This document shows positions 11,908 through 25,768 of a DNA stretch of 64,000 nucleotides, in pieces. The DNA lies in NCBI RefSeq assembly GCF_000203815.1, contig NW_004457729.1:3472674-3536673 (forward strand), written 5' to 3'. The first letter of the stretch is position 1. Each line of letters starts with the position of its first letter. The notes beneath the pieces were generated by a model that was not told the origin of the DNA, did not search any database, and saw only the letters and a program-made list of their open reading frames with translations. This stretch comes from Cavenderia fasciculata. Lineage: Eukaryota > Evosea > Eumycetozoa > Acytosteliales > Cavenderiaceae. Both the position numbers and the translations under genes were made by a program.

Positions 11908-12118
11908 CTCTATCTATCTATCTATCTGTCTATCTATCTATCATCTATCTACCACTCTTCTAAGGAACAACCCACCCCCAGCTGATGTATATATAATTGT
12001 TAATTGTTTTTTTTTAATTTATTTACATGTAAAAGAAGAGGATATGATATTGGTTAATGAAAAATAAGATTGATTATATATATTAAAAAAAAGGATGTAT
12101 CTATCATATGAACGATGA
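11712..12118. other. Intergenic spacer with TATC microsatellite
   Basis: Spacer between the start of the hydrolase gene and the stop of the HDAC gene. The main feature is an interrupted (TATC)n tract at about 11873-11950. Short ORFs through it are repeat translations. Confidence 0.6.
11873..11950. repeat. (TATC)n microsatellite
   Basis: About 18 tandem TATC units, interrupted once by CTC and once by TGTC. Similar but shorter tracts occur near 8695 and inside an intron at 28986-29014. Confidence 0.9.
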
Positions 12119-15100
12119 TTATTGATCATTGGAAATTGGTGAAGAGGTATTTAAAACATTACTATCATTTCCATTGTTGTTGTTGGCGTTTTCTTGAGTT
12201 GTATTTGTTTGTTGTTGATCGGTTGTATTATTATTATTATTTGTGGTAGTTGAGGTTGTAGAGGTGGTGGTGACATCGGTCATTTCGCGATCGGTAGCAT
12301 TACTATTGACACTGGTATTATTGATATTATTACCATCTGATGGTGATGCGGGTGAAGAGGATGGCAGTTGAGAGGAGGTGGTGTTGAGGTGTTGCTCGAA
12401 ACGCTCTTGTTCAGCGGCCTTTTCCTTTTGGAAGTCTTTGGAGATGGAGTCGTAGTAGTTGAGTGACTCTATGTCTCCGACCTTGTTGGGGTCGCGGATG
12501 GTGCTGACAGCCGAGCCGTTGTAGAGCTTTTTGATGAGCGAGAAGTCGCCCGAGGCAGCCTGGTTAAAGAGGATCTCGCTGTTGGAGTCTTCGACGAGTG
12601 CCTTGAGATGCATATTGAGACATCGCTGTAAACTGTTGGTACGCTCGATACCGTAGCCACCCTCGAGCACTGAGATGATACGGCCACGCGAGTACTTGGC
12701 AGCGACCTCTTTGATCATCTTGGTGATGGTGTAGTAGTCCTCTTCGACGAGCTTGAGCCCGTTGGTGGGGTCGTCCTTGTGGCCGTCAAAGCCGGCGCTG
12801 AGGAAGATGAGTTGCGGCTTGTACGCCTCGAGACGCGGGATGATCTTCTTGGTCCACGCCTGCAAAAAGGTGTTGGAGCCGCTGTTACGCTTCAAGCCGA
12901 CGTTGAGGATGTTGTCCTCGGACGAGCCGTCCTCGCGCATCTCAGAGTAGTCTTTGCCGGTGCCCGGGTAGAAATAACGCTTCTCGTCGCACACATGGAT
13001 CGAGATAAAGAGGAAGTTGTCGTCACCCGACAAGATCTCCTGCGTGCCATTACCGTGATGCACGTCAAAGTCGACGACGGCGATACGCTGGTAGCCGTAG
13101 GTGAGCGACGCGTACTTGGCGCCGATCGCGACATTGTTGATGAGACAGTACCCTTGGGAGGGGGCGTCGGCGGTACGTCCGTATCTGCCGGCGTGATGGC
13201 CGGGTGGACGCACGGCACAGAATGTTCTGTGGTAGCCATACTTGGTGACCGAGTCGACGGCCGAGCACACCGCGCCGGCTGCTCTGAGTGCCGCCTTCAT
13301 CGAACGATGCGACAAGAACGTATCGTAAATCTCGTCGTCCTCTCCCTCCTTTTGCGTGACTGCTACGGCCGCTCCCGTATTATCGCTCTCCAAATGTGTC
13401 TCGTAATCCGAGTTTTCTGGTGGCAACGACGTCTCGAGCTTGCGGATGTAGTGGGCGTCGTGGACGGCCATCACATAACGTTGCTCAATCTCGGGTGGTG
13501 TGTTGAATATCTCGACGATGCCAGGGTAACGATTCACAAACTCTTGGATGGTCGACACGGCCACACGGATACGATCGGGTTTCTCCAAATGGAAATCGGG
13601 CACATTATGCTCCATACACGCGTTGTGGTAGATACAAAGCGTCTTGAATGGGTTGACAAAGCTGACAACATCATCCGATCCCTCTGTCTCCCCACCAGCA
13701 CTAACATCTCCATTGGCAGAAGTATTAGTAGCCAACACATTGTTGTTGTTTGGTTGAAGCTCCTTGAGTGATTGGATTTGAATACCGCTCTTCAAAGCAC
13801 TAGCCAATGGGATATCATTCTTGAATGTAATCTTTTCATTGTGTGATGCCAATTTCTCACTGATTGCCTTTTCACATTCACCAATCTCTGTACAATAAAA
13901 GTATTCGTGTCCCCAAAATACTCCTTCAATCAATCTAAAAAAGTAAACAAAAAAGTATAAAAAAAAAAAAAAACTCCAAGTTAGAAACCTATTTTTTCAA
14001 AAAAATATATATATATCTTTGTCTTTGTTGTTAACTTACCCAATTAAAGAATGAAGAGCATTCATTTCATTATCCAATGTAGCTTCTTTAACCTTTGCAT
14101 TTAATTCACTTTCAGCCAATTCATTTTTAGATAGGAGGGCTTCGATTTTAAGGTCACTGCAACGTTTGGATAGGGCTTCACGGTGGCCGTCTACGGTGGC
14201 CAATTGGTTACGAACGGCCGAGAGCTTCTCGACAAGCTCGTCTTCTTGGTTCTTGAGACGTTGGACGTCGACGATGGTCTTGGAGAGTTGTTCTTCGAGC
14301 GAGACGAGCTCGTGTGAGATACGGACCTCCTTTTTGGTGTCTTCGTCAAACGTGAGACGAAGACGGGCCTGCATCTCCTCGACTGCCTTCATGGCATTGT
14401 CAATGGCAATGACGAGGATGCTACGGGTGGCCGTACACTCCTTTTCGATGCGGTTGGACAACTCGTGGTGTTCAAAGACACGCGAGATGGCACGCTCGAG
14501 TGGGAGATTACGGTTGCCATTGTTGGTGTCGCGGATGGCGCCGTCGGTGAGCTCCTTGATCTCGCCTTGCATCGAGAGGATGGTTTGAGAAGACTCGAGG
14601 TTACGCTTGAATAGCATACCGAGCTCTTCAATGGCACTCCACACCATTTGGTAGTCGTTGGACCAACGGATCGTACGAAGACGGCTGATCATGGTGACGA
14701 GCCCGTTAAAGTGCTCGGCCAAGTTGTCGTCATTCTGGTTCTTGAGAATCGAATTAAAGAATTTGATAGAGTTGAAGGCCGCCTCGATAAACGAGTCGAT
14801 GGGACCCAGAGACTCACGTTCCGGCGACATGATCGAGTGGTACACAAACTCTCCATTCTCACCTTGCTCTGGTGACGCTGGTACCGAGGTAGTGTCAGCT
14901 TGTCCCTGGTCGGCGTTGTACAGTCTCTTGCGACCACGTTTGGCTGGTGCTGGAGCAGCGTTGTTGTTGGGTGTACCGCTGCCACCGGGTGCAGCTGTAG
15001 CAGCCAAGTCATACTCACCCTCCATACCGGCCATGTTCTGCTTACCCTTTCTCTGACGCTTGCCAGTCAGTGATGGAGTACCTTCGTTTCCTCCAGACGT

Positions 15101-16549
15101 GTTGCCCTCTGGTGCCGCCTTGGGCACACGTTGTTTACGGGGACCTGGTGTGTAAGAGTTTGGTTGAGACACCTCCCTCACCCATCTCGTACGCTCACGT
15201 TCCTTGCCTCTGATCTTGACAAAGTTGCATACCCAACACATCCATCCTGGACGTCCTGGCTGGTTCCCATGCTTGCTCACAATAATCTCTGTACATGGTG
15301 GACAATACCCAAATGCACATTCATCATTGGCACAATGAGACAATGGTTTATTCGATTCTCCACAAATACCACAAACCGTATCTTTTTGTCCTTGTTCTTC
15401 CAAACAAAACTAAATATAACAAAAAGTTAATATAAATAAATACTCTCTCTTATTCATCTCATTACTATTAATCTAAAGTATAGTAGTATACATACACCTT
15501 TACCAAGAGCATCATAAATTCTAGATTCAGACTTGATAGCATGAGTTTTACATGTTGGAATTAAACAAGGTCTAAGGATTTTCAATGATCTATCTGCTTT
15601 TGTACATCCTGCAAACCAACATGGACGAATCTAGAAAAATATAACCAAACAAATAGATTAATTAATTAATATTTGTGTATTTATATATATCTATATATCT
15701 ATTTTAATTTACTATATATCTTTTACTTACATCTAAAGTATTGGGAGGAGTTTTCTTTGATTTCTTTTTCTTTTCATTGTTTGGATCATTTGGATCATCT
15801 TCTTCGTCTTGTGGGACGTATTTCTTGGGACGACCACGACCGTTTGGTGCTGGTCTGTCTCCAGAGGCACCTGGAGTTTGAGGGGTTTGTGGAGTTTGTC
15901 CGAGTTGGTTGGGTGTGCCGAGTGCTTGTTGGTTCTGTTCTTCCTCTTCGTCGGCATATTTACGTACACGTTTGATTTGACGTGCTACCTTGTCACCCTG
16001 TGGCGATGTTTGTTGTTGGTGGTTCTGGTTGTGGCCTCCTCCTCTTCGAGACTTGGCATCTTCTGGATATATTTCGTCGTCTTCGTCGGATGGATATTCG
16101 TCCAACAATAGATCATCGTCTGTTTCGTCTGCGTTTTCGTCTAGTGGAGGTGGTGCTGCACGTCTAGGTGGCACAACTGTTGGTGTTGATGGTGTACTCG
16201 GTTGTTTTGCGTTATTATTATTATTATTATTCGTAGAGTTGTTGGTAGTACTTGTAGTACTTGTAGTACTGGTAGTAGTTTGGATGTCGTCGTCCATATT
16301 GATATCGTTGTCTATGAGGTTTATGGTGTTGTTGTTGGCCGGCGACGAGGTGTTGGCTGGTGGACGACTACTCAAGTTGGTGATATTGGGTGATGATGTA
16401 TTAGTACTTTGCATTGCAGGTGAACTACTATCCATATTATTATTGTTGTTGTTATTGTTGTTTTTGGTGGTGGTATCCGGTACCGATTCAAATCCTTTTC
16501 CTTTTGTTACAAATTTTAATATAGTTGTTCGTTTTGGTGATGATTCCAT
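12119..16549 (-). CDS. Class II histone deacetylase with AT-hook and PHD/ADD-like zinc module
   Basis: Four exons join in phase into 1379 aa: 15731-16549, 15496-15630, 14040-15409 and 12119-13934. Exon 1 is acidic and Asn rich and ends with an AT-hook (GRGRPKKY). Exons 2-3 encode a Cys-rich module: RPCWFAGC, RPCLIPTCKTH, then VCGICG...CANDECAFGYCPPC...GWMCWVC, which resembles a PHD or ADD finger. A coiled-coil-like helical region follows. The deacetylase domain spans about residues 870-1205 and has PPGHHAGR, the zinc-binding DFDVHHGNG, SAGFDGHKDDP and LEGGYG, so it should be active. It removes acetyl groups from histones in the nucleus. The join HSLIG/LIEGVFWG across the last intron is clean, and exon 4 has no ATG of its own at its start. 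It probably corresponds to the long dictyostelid type-2 HDACs (hdaC/hdaD group). The C-terminal tail is Ser/Thr/Asn rich. Confidence 0.88.
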
Positions 16550-19397
16550 GCAATAACTAAGTCTAAGTGTAGTATGTTATGAAAATGTATGGTTGTATAT
16601 ATATATATATATAAACTGGTTTGGTTTGGTTTGATTGTTGGTTGGTTTTTTTTGATTGGAATTAATAATCGAGTGTGTAGAAGATAAATCTATTTGATAT
16701 TGGTTGATTGATTGTATAATCCTATTACTATTACTATTTATATGATAGGTAGGTTATTTCTTTCTATTAATTAATTAATTATACAAATCTCTAAATAAGG
16801 GAAAAAAAAATTTACTATTGTGACAAAAAAAAAAAAAAAAATAATGGTTGGTTAGTAAACAGGAATGGGTATGATATTATAACAAGAATGTAAATAAATG
16901 TTGATTGTAATATATTATAATATAATATATAAATATATTGTTTTAAAAAGACATAAACAATCCAAATTGTTGTTGTTTTTTTTTGTATGTTTGTGAATGG
17001 AATGGAATGGATGTTAACTGGAATGAGTATGCGATGTGTGGATGTGGATGTGGATGTGGATGGTTACCAAGTTTAAATAAATAATAAAAAAGAGTACTAA
17101 TAACAAAAATAAACAAATTTTAAAAAGAGTTGTTGTTTTGCTGGTACTACTACTATTATTTGTATAATGATAAAAACTTTTCCTGTCAACAGATCTAGAT
17201 TCCAGTTTTAACATGTTCCATGTTATTCCAACTTTTTTTTTTTTGCAAACAAAAAAATAAATAAATTAAAATTAAAAAAAAATTAAAAAAAAAACCGTAT
17301 TTTTTTGGCGACGACTCGAATATTCAACCAACAGTTGGTGGGAAGGAAAGGATTCCTTGGAATCCGATCTTTGAAATGGAAGGATGTCCTTCAACAACCA
17401 GTACCGGTATAATAAATAATAAAGAGCCTATCTCAATTATTTGTTGTTCAAATGAATCTAATATATACATCGATAGGATGCATGCATACACACAAACAAC
17501 CATTATTATAATGGTCATAAGTACTTATACTTAGTTTCATAGGGAGGAACAATGGTGTCGTTGCAAAAAAGTCGATGAAAAATTAATTAGACAAAAAAAA
17601 AAAAAAAAAAAATCTGTGTGTGGCTGTTGGTTATGAAAGGAGGAATGAAATGAAATGAGAGATACGATGGTGACACCTGGAAGCGTACATGCGGTGTGTG
17701 GAAGATAGGACAACATGTGGGTATCGAATCAATGTCAATCATTACTGCCGCATCCACACCCAATTAAAATGAAGAAGATGAAACCAAATATAATAAATAA
17801 CGATACTATGTGAGGATGAGGAGATCGCCTATCAAAAAAAAAAACTATATATAATGAGAGGGAAGGAAAAAGGTGGAATTGTGTAATATCGATTATTAGG
17901 GTAGGTGATGGATGATGGACGGTCTACGGTGACGCAATATGCCAAGCAGCACCACATCTGCTAACTACAATATAAAAAGTGACTGATAATAAAGAGTTGG
18001 TGTAGATCTATCTCGCAACAACAGAGATCTGCTATGATATGCGTGTATTGTTGTGTAATGGGTTGGTGGAAACTGTCTGAATGGTTGCTGCTGTGTTTGT
18101 TGGTGATGCTGTTGATACTGTACTCTCTGGTGGTATGAAGTGATCTATGCTATCACTGTTGGACTGTAATAACGGGTGGTGCCAACAACCTATTGAATTA
18201 ATGGAAAAAATTGGAGATGACAGGATCGTCTTTTTTCTCTGTCATGTCTCACCTCTCCTGTTTTGTAAAATTTTAAAAAATTGAAAAAATTATTCTATTT
18301 GGTCTGATGCATCCTCTCGCGAGAGAGAGAAAGAGAGAGGGTGAGACCGACGACGAGAAGAAGGAAAGGAACAAGGAAATGTTTGAGTGGAGTGCCGGGT
18401 ACAGCCCTCCCTATCTATCACACAAATAAAGCCAGCCATATATAATATCCTACCATAGTCGGCAGGTGACATGCACTATTACTCAACCAACAACAGGTTG
18501 GAGATGTCATTCATGTCTCGTTGTTGGGAAAGTAGAGTGCACAAGTAAATATTTGAGTTTTGAGTAAATCAAAGATCTCTCATTTACATGTTTGGATGAA
18601 TGAGTGAATGGAGGATGGGATGGGTGCTTGTTTGGTTGGACAACAACACAGTTTGTCAACATTGACAACCTATTGGATGATGATGATCTCAGCAATAGAG
18701 TTTGAATGGATGTGATGACAGTGAACGAATGCGATTCGATGATCATAGATTGTTGGTTGTGATTTGATTTGATTAGTCAACTTGCCACCCCCCACTTGCA
18801 CAAACTATATACAGCAGTACACAAACGATGGAGTAATAAAAGATACATACCGGTATATAGAATTGGATGGTGATAATGTCAAATCCAAAGATGGTGGTGA
18901 GATAATGATTGTTATCCTATTCCTTTCCAAGCACAAACATATAAAAAAAAAGAAAGCACAGCCAGTGGTTACGTTTGTGAGAGAGAGTGAAAGATCAGCT
19001 TCTGGTTTTTTTTTATTAATTTTTCATGGTCTCAAACGACAAACAACATTGTATATATACATTCAAAGATTGAATCGGTTCAACGAGTTCCAGACCTATC
19101 TTCACAAACCACTCTCTCTTCCGTCCACCGCCTGTTGTCTGATCAAAGTAATTGACTAAAGTGATTGACCACCAAAGAAAGAAAGAGTAGAGCAGAGTGG
19201 ATGACAGTCGATACTCAACGTCATGTTCCCAGGGAATCGACAACAACAGTTTATTTTTTTACCAATGCATCATCCGTCATCCATTGTTTTGGCAAACGAT
19301 AGGAGGGAAAGGGAATGGGTTGGTGAATGGAAAGGATTAAAGTGCGTGTATTTATTTATTTGTTTATTTGTTTGTTTGTTTGTTTGTTTGTTTTAGT
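16550..19397. other. Long intergenic region
   Basis: About 2.85 kb without a supported gene. It holds poly(A) and poly(T) runs, GGATGTGGATGTGGATGT near 17038-17062, CTCTCGCGAGAGAG near 18313, and TTTG repeats near 19353-19390. No splice-joinable coding frame was found, but a non-coding RNA cannot be excluded. Confidence 0.5.
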
Positions 19398-21131
19398 TTA
19401 TTCTTCTTCATGTGGTTCTAATAGTTTTAGATTATTTTCCAAGTCAATGGCAGTTAAAGAATCCAATGAATTTAAAGCTATGTAATCACTACTTTGTTCT
19501 TGTACAACTGTAGTGGTTTGTTGTTGGTCCATAATATCGATATGGTCGTTACTGTTGTTGTTGTTGTTTTGATTATCTTCTTCTAATTGTTGTTTCTTTT
19601 GTCTTTCAGTCTCTAATTTGTTTCTCTTGTAACTGGCTAGAGTCACCATAACACAACCAAAGATGACAATGGGACCACCGAGGAATGTAAAGAGACCGGG
19701 GACATCACTGACACCGACAGACCAACCCATCAGCGTTCCAATGGGTGGCTCCAGAAGAAGTGTGACTGAAATAACAACAGGCTCGATATATTTAATAATG
19801 GCATTCATACCAGTATGACCAATGATACCTGGGAAGATTGCTACATAAAGAGTCAGCCAAATAAAAGATGGTCTAAACCACCCAAACACACCTCCATAAT
19901 CGGATGCATCTTCAAAGATGAGTGATGATATGGTCAGGAAAACAGACCCTATAAAAGTGACTGGGAATACATAGAGATAGAGTGACAGCCATGATCTAAG
20001 ATTACTTCCTGCAAATAAATAAAAAACTATACAAAATGCTCCCAATAATGCTAATAAATCACCGTATAATGTTGGTGACTAGAAATATATAAATAAATAA
20101 ATAAATTAATTAATTATTATTAATATTAATATTTAATTATTGTTTTTTTAAATATGGATGGATGTATGACATACCTTTGTTAAAGATTCAGATAGAGAAG
20201 ATGAAGATGAAGATGAGGAAGATGAAGAAGATGATGATTCATTATCATTATCTAAAAATAAAGAATCAAATAGAGTAACAATTAAACCAACAAAACCAAT
20301 GATACAACCAATGACCTCGAATTTTGAAATTGGTTTACGAGTGACCAACATGATGATAACAATCATAATAGGTGAAGATGTTACAAATAGTAACGAATGT
20401 GAAAGTGATGTTGTGGATAATGAACTAACCCAAAACCCAAAATGGAGTCCGAGAATGATACCAGTGGCACCAAGAAGACCAATAGTCTTTTTTGAAAAGA
20501 ATCTGTCTCTTGTCTCCTTTTGATCGAGTCGTTGTTGTTCGAGTGACGGTTGGTTTGGTGTGCCCGACCAATTCAAGAGGAAAAGTGCAATTGCGTGGTA
20601 CTTGTCCAGTAGGTGGTACTGCTTGACCAATAGATGGTAGAGTTTACGAGCCAACATTGTGAATGGGTTGATATTGGTCACTGGATAGATTGCATTGAGG
20701 TCATAGAGAAAGCCAAAAAACAGAATGATGCTAGTCGATTGTAATCTCCAACTAGCCTTGAGTAGTGGTGGTGCATCAATCTTTGACAGTGCCGATCCAG
20801 ATGACGACATTGCCAACAATGCAAATAATAAAACAACATAACACCACCATGGTGTCTTATTATTATTATTCGTATCAATATTTGTTGTTGTTGTATTATT
20901 ATTATTATTCTTTTTTTGATTTAAACCAATTTCTTCTTCCTCTTTTTCTTTTTCTTTTTCTTCTTCCTCTTGATCAAGTAGTGATGATGAATGGTGTAAC
21001 AACATTGCATCAGTATCATTATCTTGATCATCACCAGCAGTGACATTGATTGAATTTAATATGATTCCATCTTGTTCTTCTTGTTCTTCTTCCTCGTCTG
21101 TATCTTTATCATCATCGTTATAGTCGTACAT
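19398..21131 (-). CDS. EamA/DUF6-type multi-pass transporter
   Basis: Two exons (20175-21131 and 19398-20078) give 545 aa. After an acidic, low-complexity cytosolic N-terminus of about 95 residues come about ten hydrophobic segments, starting at WWCYVVLLFALLAMSSSG. They form the two halves of an EamA (drug/metabolite transporter) fold. KASWRLQSTSIILFFGF, SLLFVTSSPIMIVIIMLVTR and SVTLLLEPPIGTLMGW with the GGPIVIFGCVM helix are typical. A loop before the intron has Asp/Asn/Glu followed by about 14 Ser. The C-terminal tail is polar, Gln/Asn rich and acidic. Substrate is unknown; nucleotide-sugar and metabolite transport both occur in this superfamily. Confidence 0.85.
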
Positions 21132-21817
21132 ATAGATAATTTATATATCTCTCTCTCTCTCTTTAAACACAGTCCACCAAATACTTTAAACAAAGTTAGG
21201 GGTAGCTTTTGTATTCTGCAAAAAGCTCTATTTGGATCGAGAATATTCTATGCATTCGGTTGTCGAGAGTCGAGAGAACTTTGAGGACAACACCCGAAAA
21301 ACATTAAAGTCTAAAACCAATGTAATCCGATGCAATCGATCTCTCTCTCTCTCTCTTTAGTCAATGCAAAGTCTGTTTGAGGTAACAACAACAAAAACGA
21401 TAGAAATAAAGGATGCAAAGATTGGTTGATGGTTGTTTGACCAACAACAAAGTAAATGTTAACATTGATGTTTATGAATCAATAAAACAAAAGCAATTTT
21501 CTTTATAAGTTTAGAAGACACCAACAACAAAGTAATAATAATAATAATAATGTTGTTGTTAAAGTTGGTTGGTTACTTTGTAATAATAATAATATTTGCA
21601 TCCATCTCTTTTTTTAATGTTGACTTTTTCACCAACTAATAATCGAGATTAATCTTTGAACACACTCACGCTGCGAATATTAATGTTCATTTTATTATAT
21701 TGTTTGATTATTATTTTTTTAAAGTGTAGATTATAGTTGGTTAGATAGTTTAGTTTGTTGTACATTATTAGTAAATAGATATATATAAAAGAGAGAGAGA
21801 TTAGATCTGAATATACC
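21132..21817. other. Divergent promoter region
   Basis: About 690 bp between the transporter (-) and calmodulin-like (+) start codons. It has CT tracts near 21149-21162 and 21339-21358, an ATAATA repeat near 21535-21552, and an A+T-rich stretch before 21818. No gene is seen. Confidence 0.6.
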
Positions 21818-22496
21818 ATGGTGAGTTTGATTGATGATTGCTTTGATGACGATTGATGTTCAAACTCTAATATCTGTTCATTTATCATATGTATATATAA
21901 ATAGGCCAAAGAAGACGCAGCACAACAACAATTGTATAAAGATGCATTCAACCTATTTGACAAGGATGGTGATGGAAAGATTAGTACCTCTGAATTGGGG
22001 ACTGTCATGAGATCGGTAGGATCCAATCCAACACAAGCAGAGCTCAAAGATATGATTAAAGAGGTTGACGACGGCAGTGGTTTTGTCGGCTATCAACAGT
22101 TTGTACAATTGATGGGTAGAAAGACACAATTCTCAGACTCTGAAGCTGATATTAAATTGGCATTCAAAGTGTTTGACAAGAAAGGAAATGGTTATGCCAA
22201 TGTACAAGATTTAAAGCATACTTTGACGAGTATCGGTGAAAAGTTAACAAAGGAAGAGGTTTGTATAATATAGATATAAATATAGATAGATAGATAGTAC
22301 TTGTTACAACCTTTTTGGTTGTTGTTGGAATCAATATTTAATTTAAATTAATATTAACCTATCTCTTCTATGTCTCTCTCTCTCTCTCTGTATCTAGTTT
22401 GATAATATGGTAAAGGATGCAAAGATTGTTGATGGTCAAATACATGTTGATGAATTTATTAGAATCGTTAAGTCATCTAAAACCTTTATGCAATAA
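21818..22496 (+). CDS. Calmodulin-like EF-hand protein
   Basis: Three exons: the ATG alone (21818-21820), 21905-22258 and 22398-22496, giving 151 aa. An intron straight after the start codon is also known from animal calmodulin genes. Four EF-hand regions align with calmodulin, but only the first loop ([12 protein letters not shown]) is canonical. The second ([12 protein letters not shown]) is one residue short and lacks the final Glu. The third ([12 protein letters not shown]) has Lys and Asp at ligand positions. The fourth ([12 protein letters not shown]) lacks the first Asp. It is therefore a divergent calmodulin relative, perhaps a myosin light chain or CalB-like protein, probably with one strong calcium site. 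The second intron opens with the unusual donor GTTTGT. Confidence 0.88.
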
Positions 22497-23244
22497 ATAA
22501 ATAAACATAGAGCAAAAAGAATTATCTAATATTAATAATTATTCATAATAATCATAATAATAATAATTTCCCTTTCAAAAAGTAGTTGGGAGACAACATA
22601 TGTCCTATAGGAATCTATTCCTATATCATGTCCAATCATAATCCCTGCTACCAAATAACTTTATAAAGACGACGACGAGAGACGATCGGGAGTAAGATCT
22701 TACACAGACAGAGACAGAGGATAAAACTGAGATGGATGATTGGTGCTGTGTTTGTCGCTTTCTGGAACGGAAAAAAACGCAAAGATTCGAAAATTCATTT
22801 TTGTTTGAGTGGAGACGTTCTAACCCGGCTCTTCTGTTCTTTTCTATTCACGAACTACGTTCTCGTAAATATTTGTTCAGCTGAGGAGACGGAAGCGGAG
22901 CAGACAGGCTCCTGAGTTTGCTTCCAGTGTAATGTGTCTAGTGACCCCAGAATAATGATGGTTTGTTTATCAATTGAATTGTTACAATTCAATTACACAA
23001 AACAGATAAGCTAGCTGCAGCATAATACAACAACATACATAATTATTATAACAAAACACAAAGAAAGAACAATATATATATTTATTTAATTTATCTATAT
23101 ATATAAATGGAAGTTATATTGTACAAGTATTATTACAGTTAATTAATAATATCTAAATCTGAATCAATATCAATATATCACCTGAATCATCTCATCAATA
23201 ATAATTAATAATAATAATAGTTTAACATAATTATTATTATTATT
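22497..23244. other. Intergenic region with a G+C-richer island
   Basis: The first ~90 bp are A+T rich. Then 22590-22960 is markedly richer in G+C than other spacers and has no long ORF. The region ends with the inverted repeat AATTGAATTGT-T-ACAATTCAATT at about 22974-22996 and an A+T-rich promoter-like stretch. The island may be a non-coding RNA or part of an untranslated region. Confidence 0.5.
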
Positions 23245-25503
<2,259 letters not shown>

Positions 25504-25768
25504 ATAATAATTAATTTTTTCTCCTCATTTTGAAATAAAGGCTCAAATGTGTATATTTTAATATATATAAATAAAATTAAATTTATTGTTAGATTACAGT
25601 AGTTGTTGTGTTTTTAAAAAACCATATTAAACATATTTTGGCTCCGGAAAAATGTTTTAATTTGATTTTGTTTTGTTATATTTCTGCAGTGGTGATGTTG
25701 GTGGTGCTAGTTGGTTGTTGTTATTTGTTGTTATTTGTTTTCTGTTTTTTCAATATAAGGATGATGAT

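Noticed and set aside
12779-13771. 330-aa plus-strand ORF
   Set aside because: It is antisense to the G+C-rich HDAC catalytic exon, which has clear family motifs; the antisense product has no protein-like pattern.
13933-13933. Separate HDAC gene starting at 13933
   Set aside because: The first codon is TTG right after an acceptor site, and the upstream exon joins in phase, so it is an internal exon.
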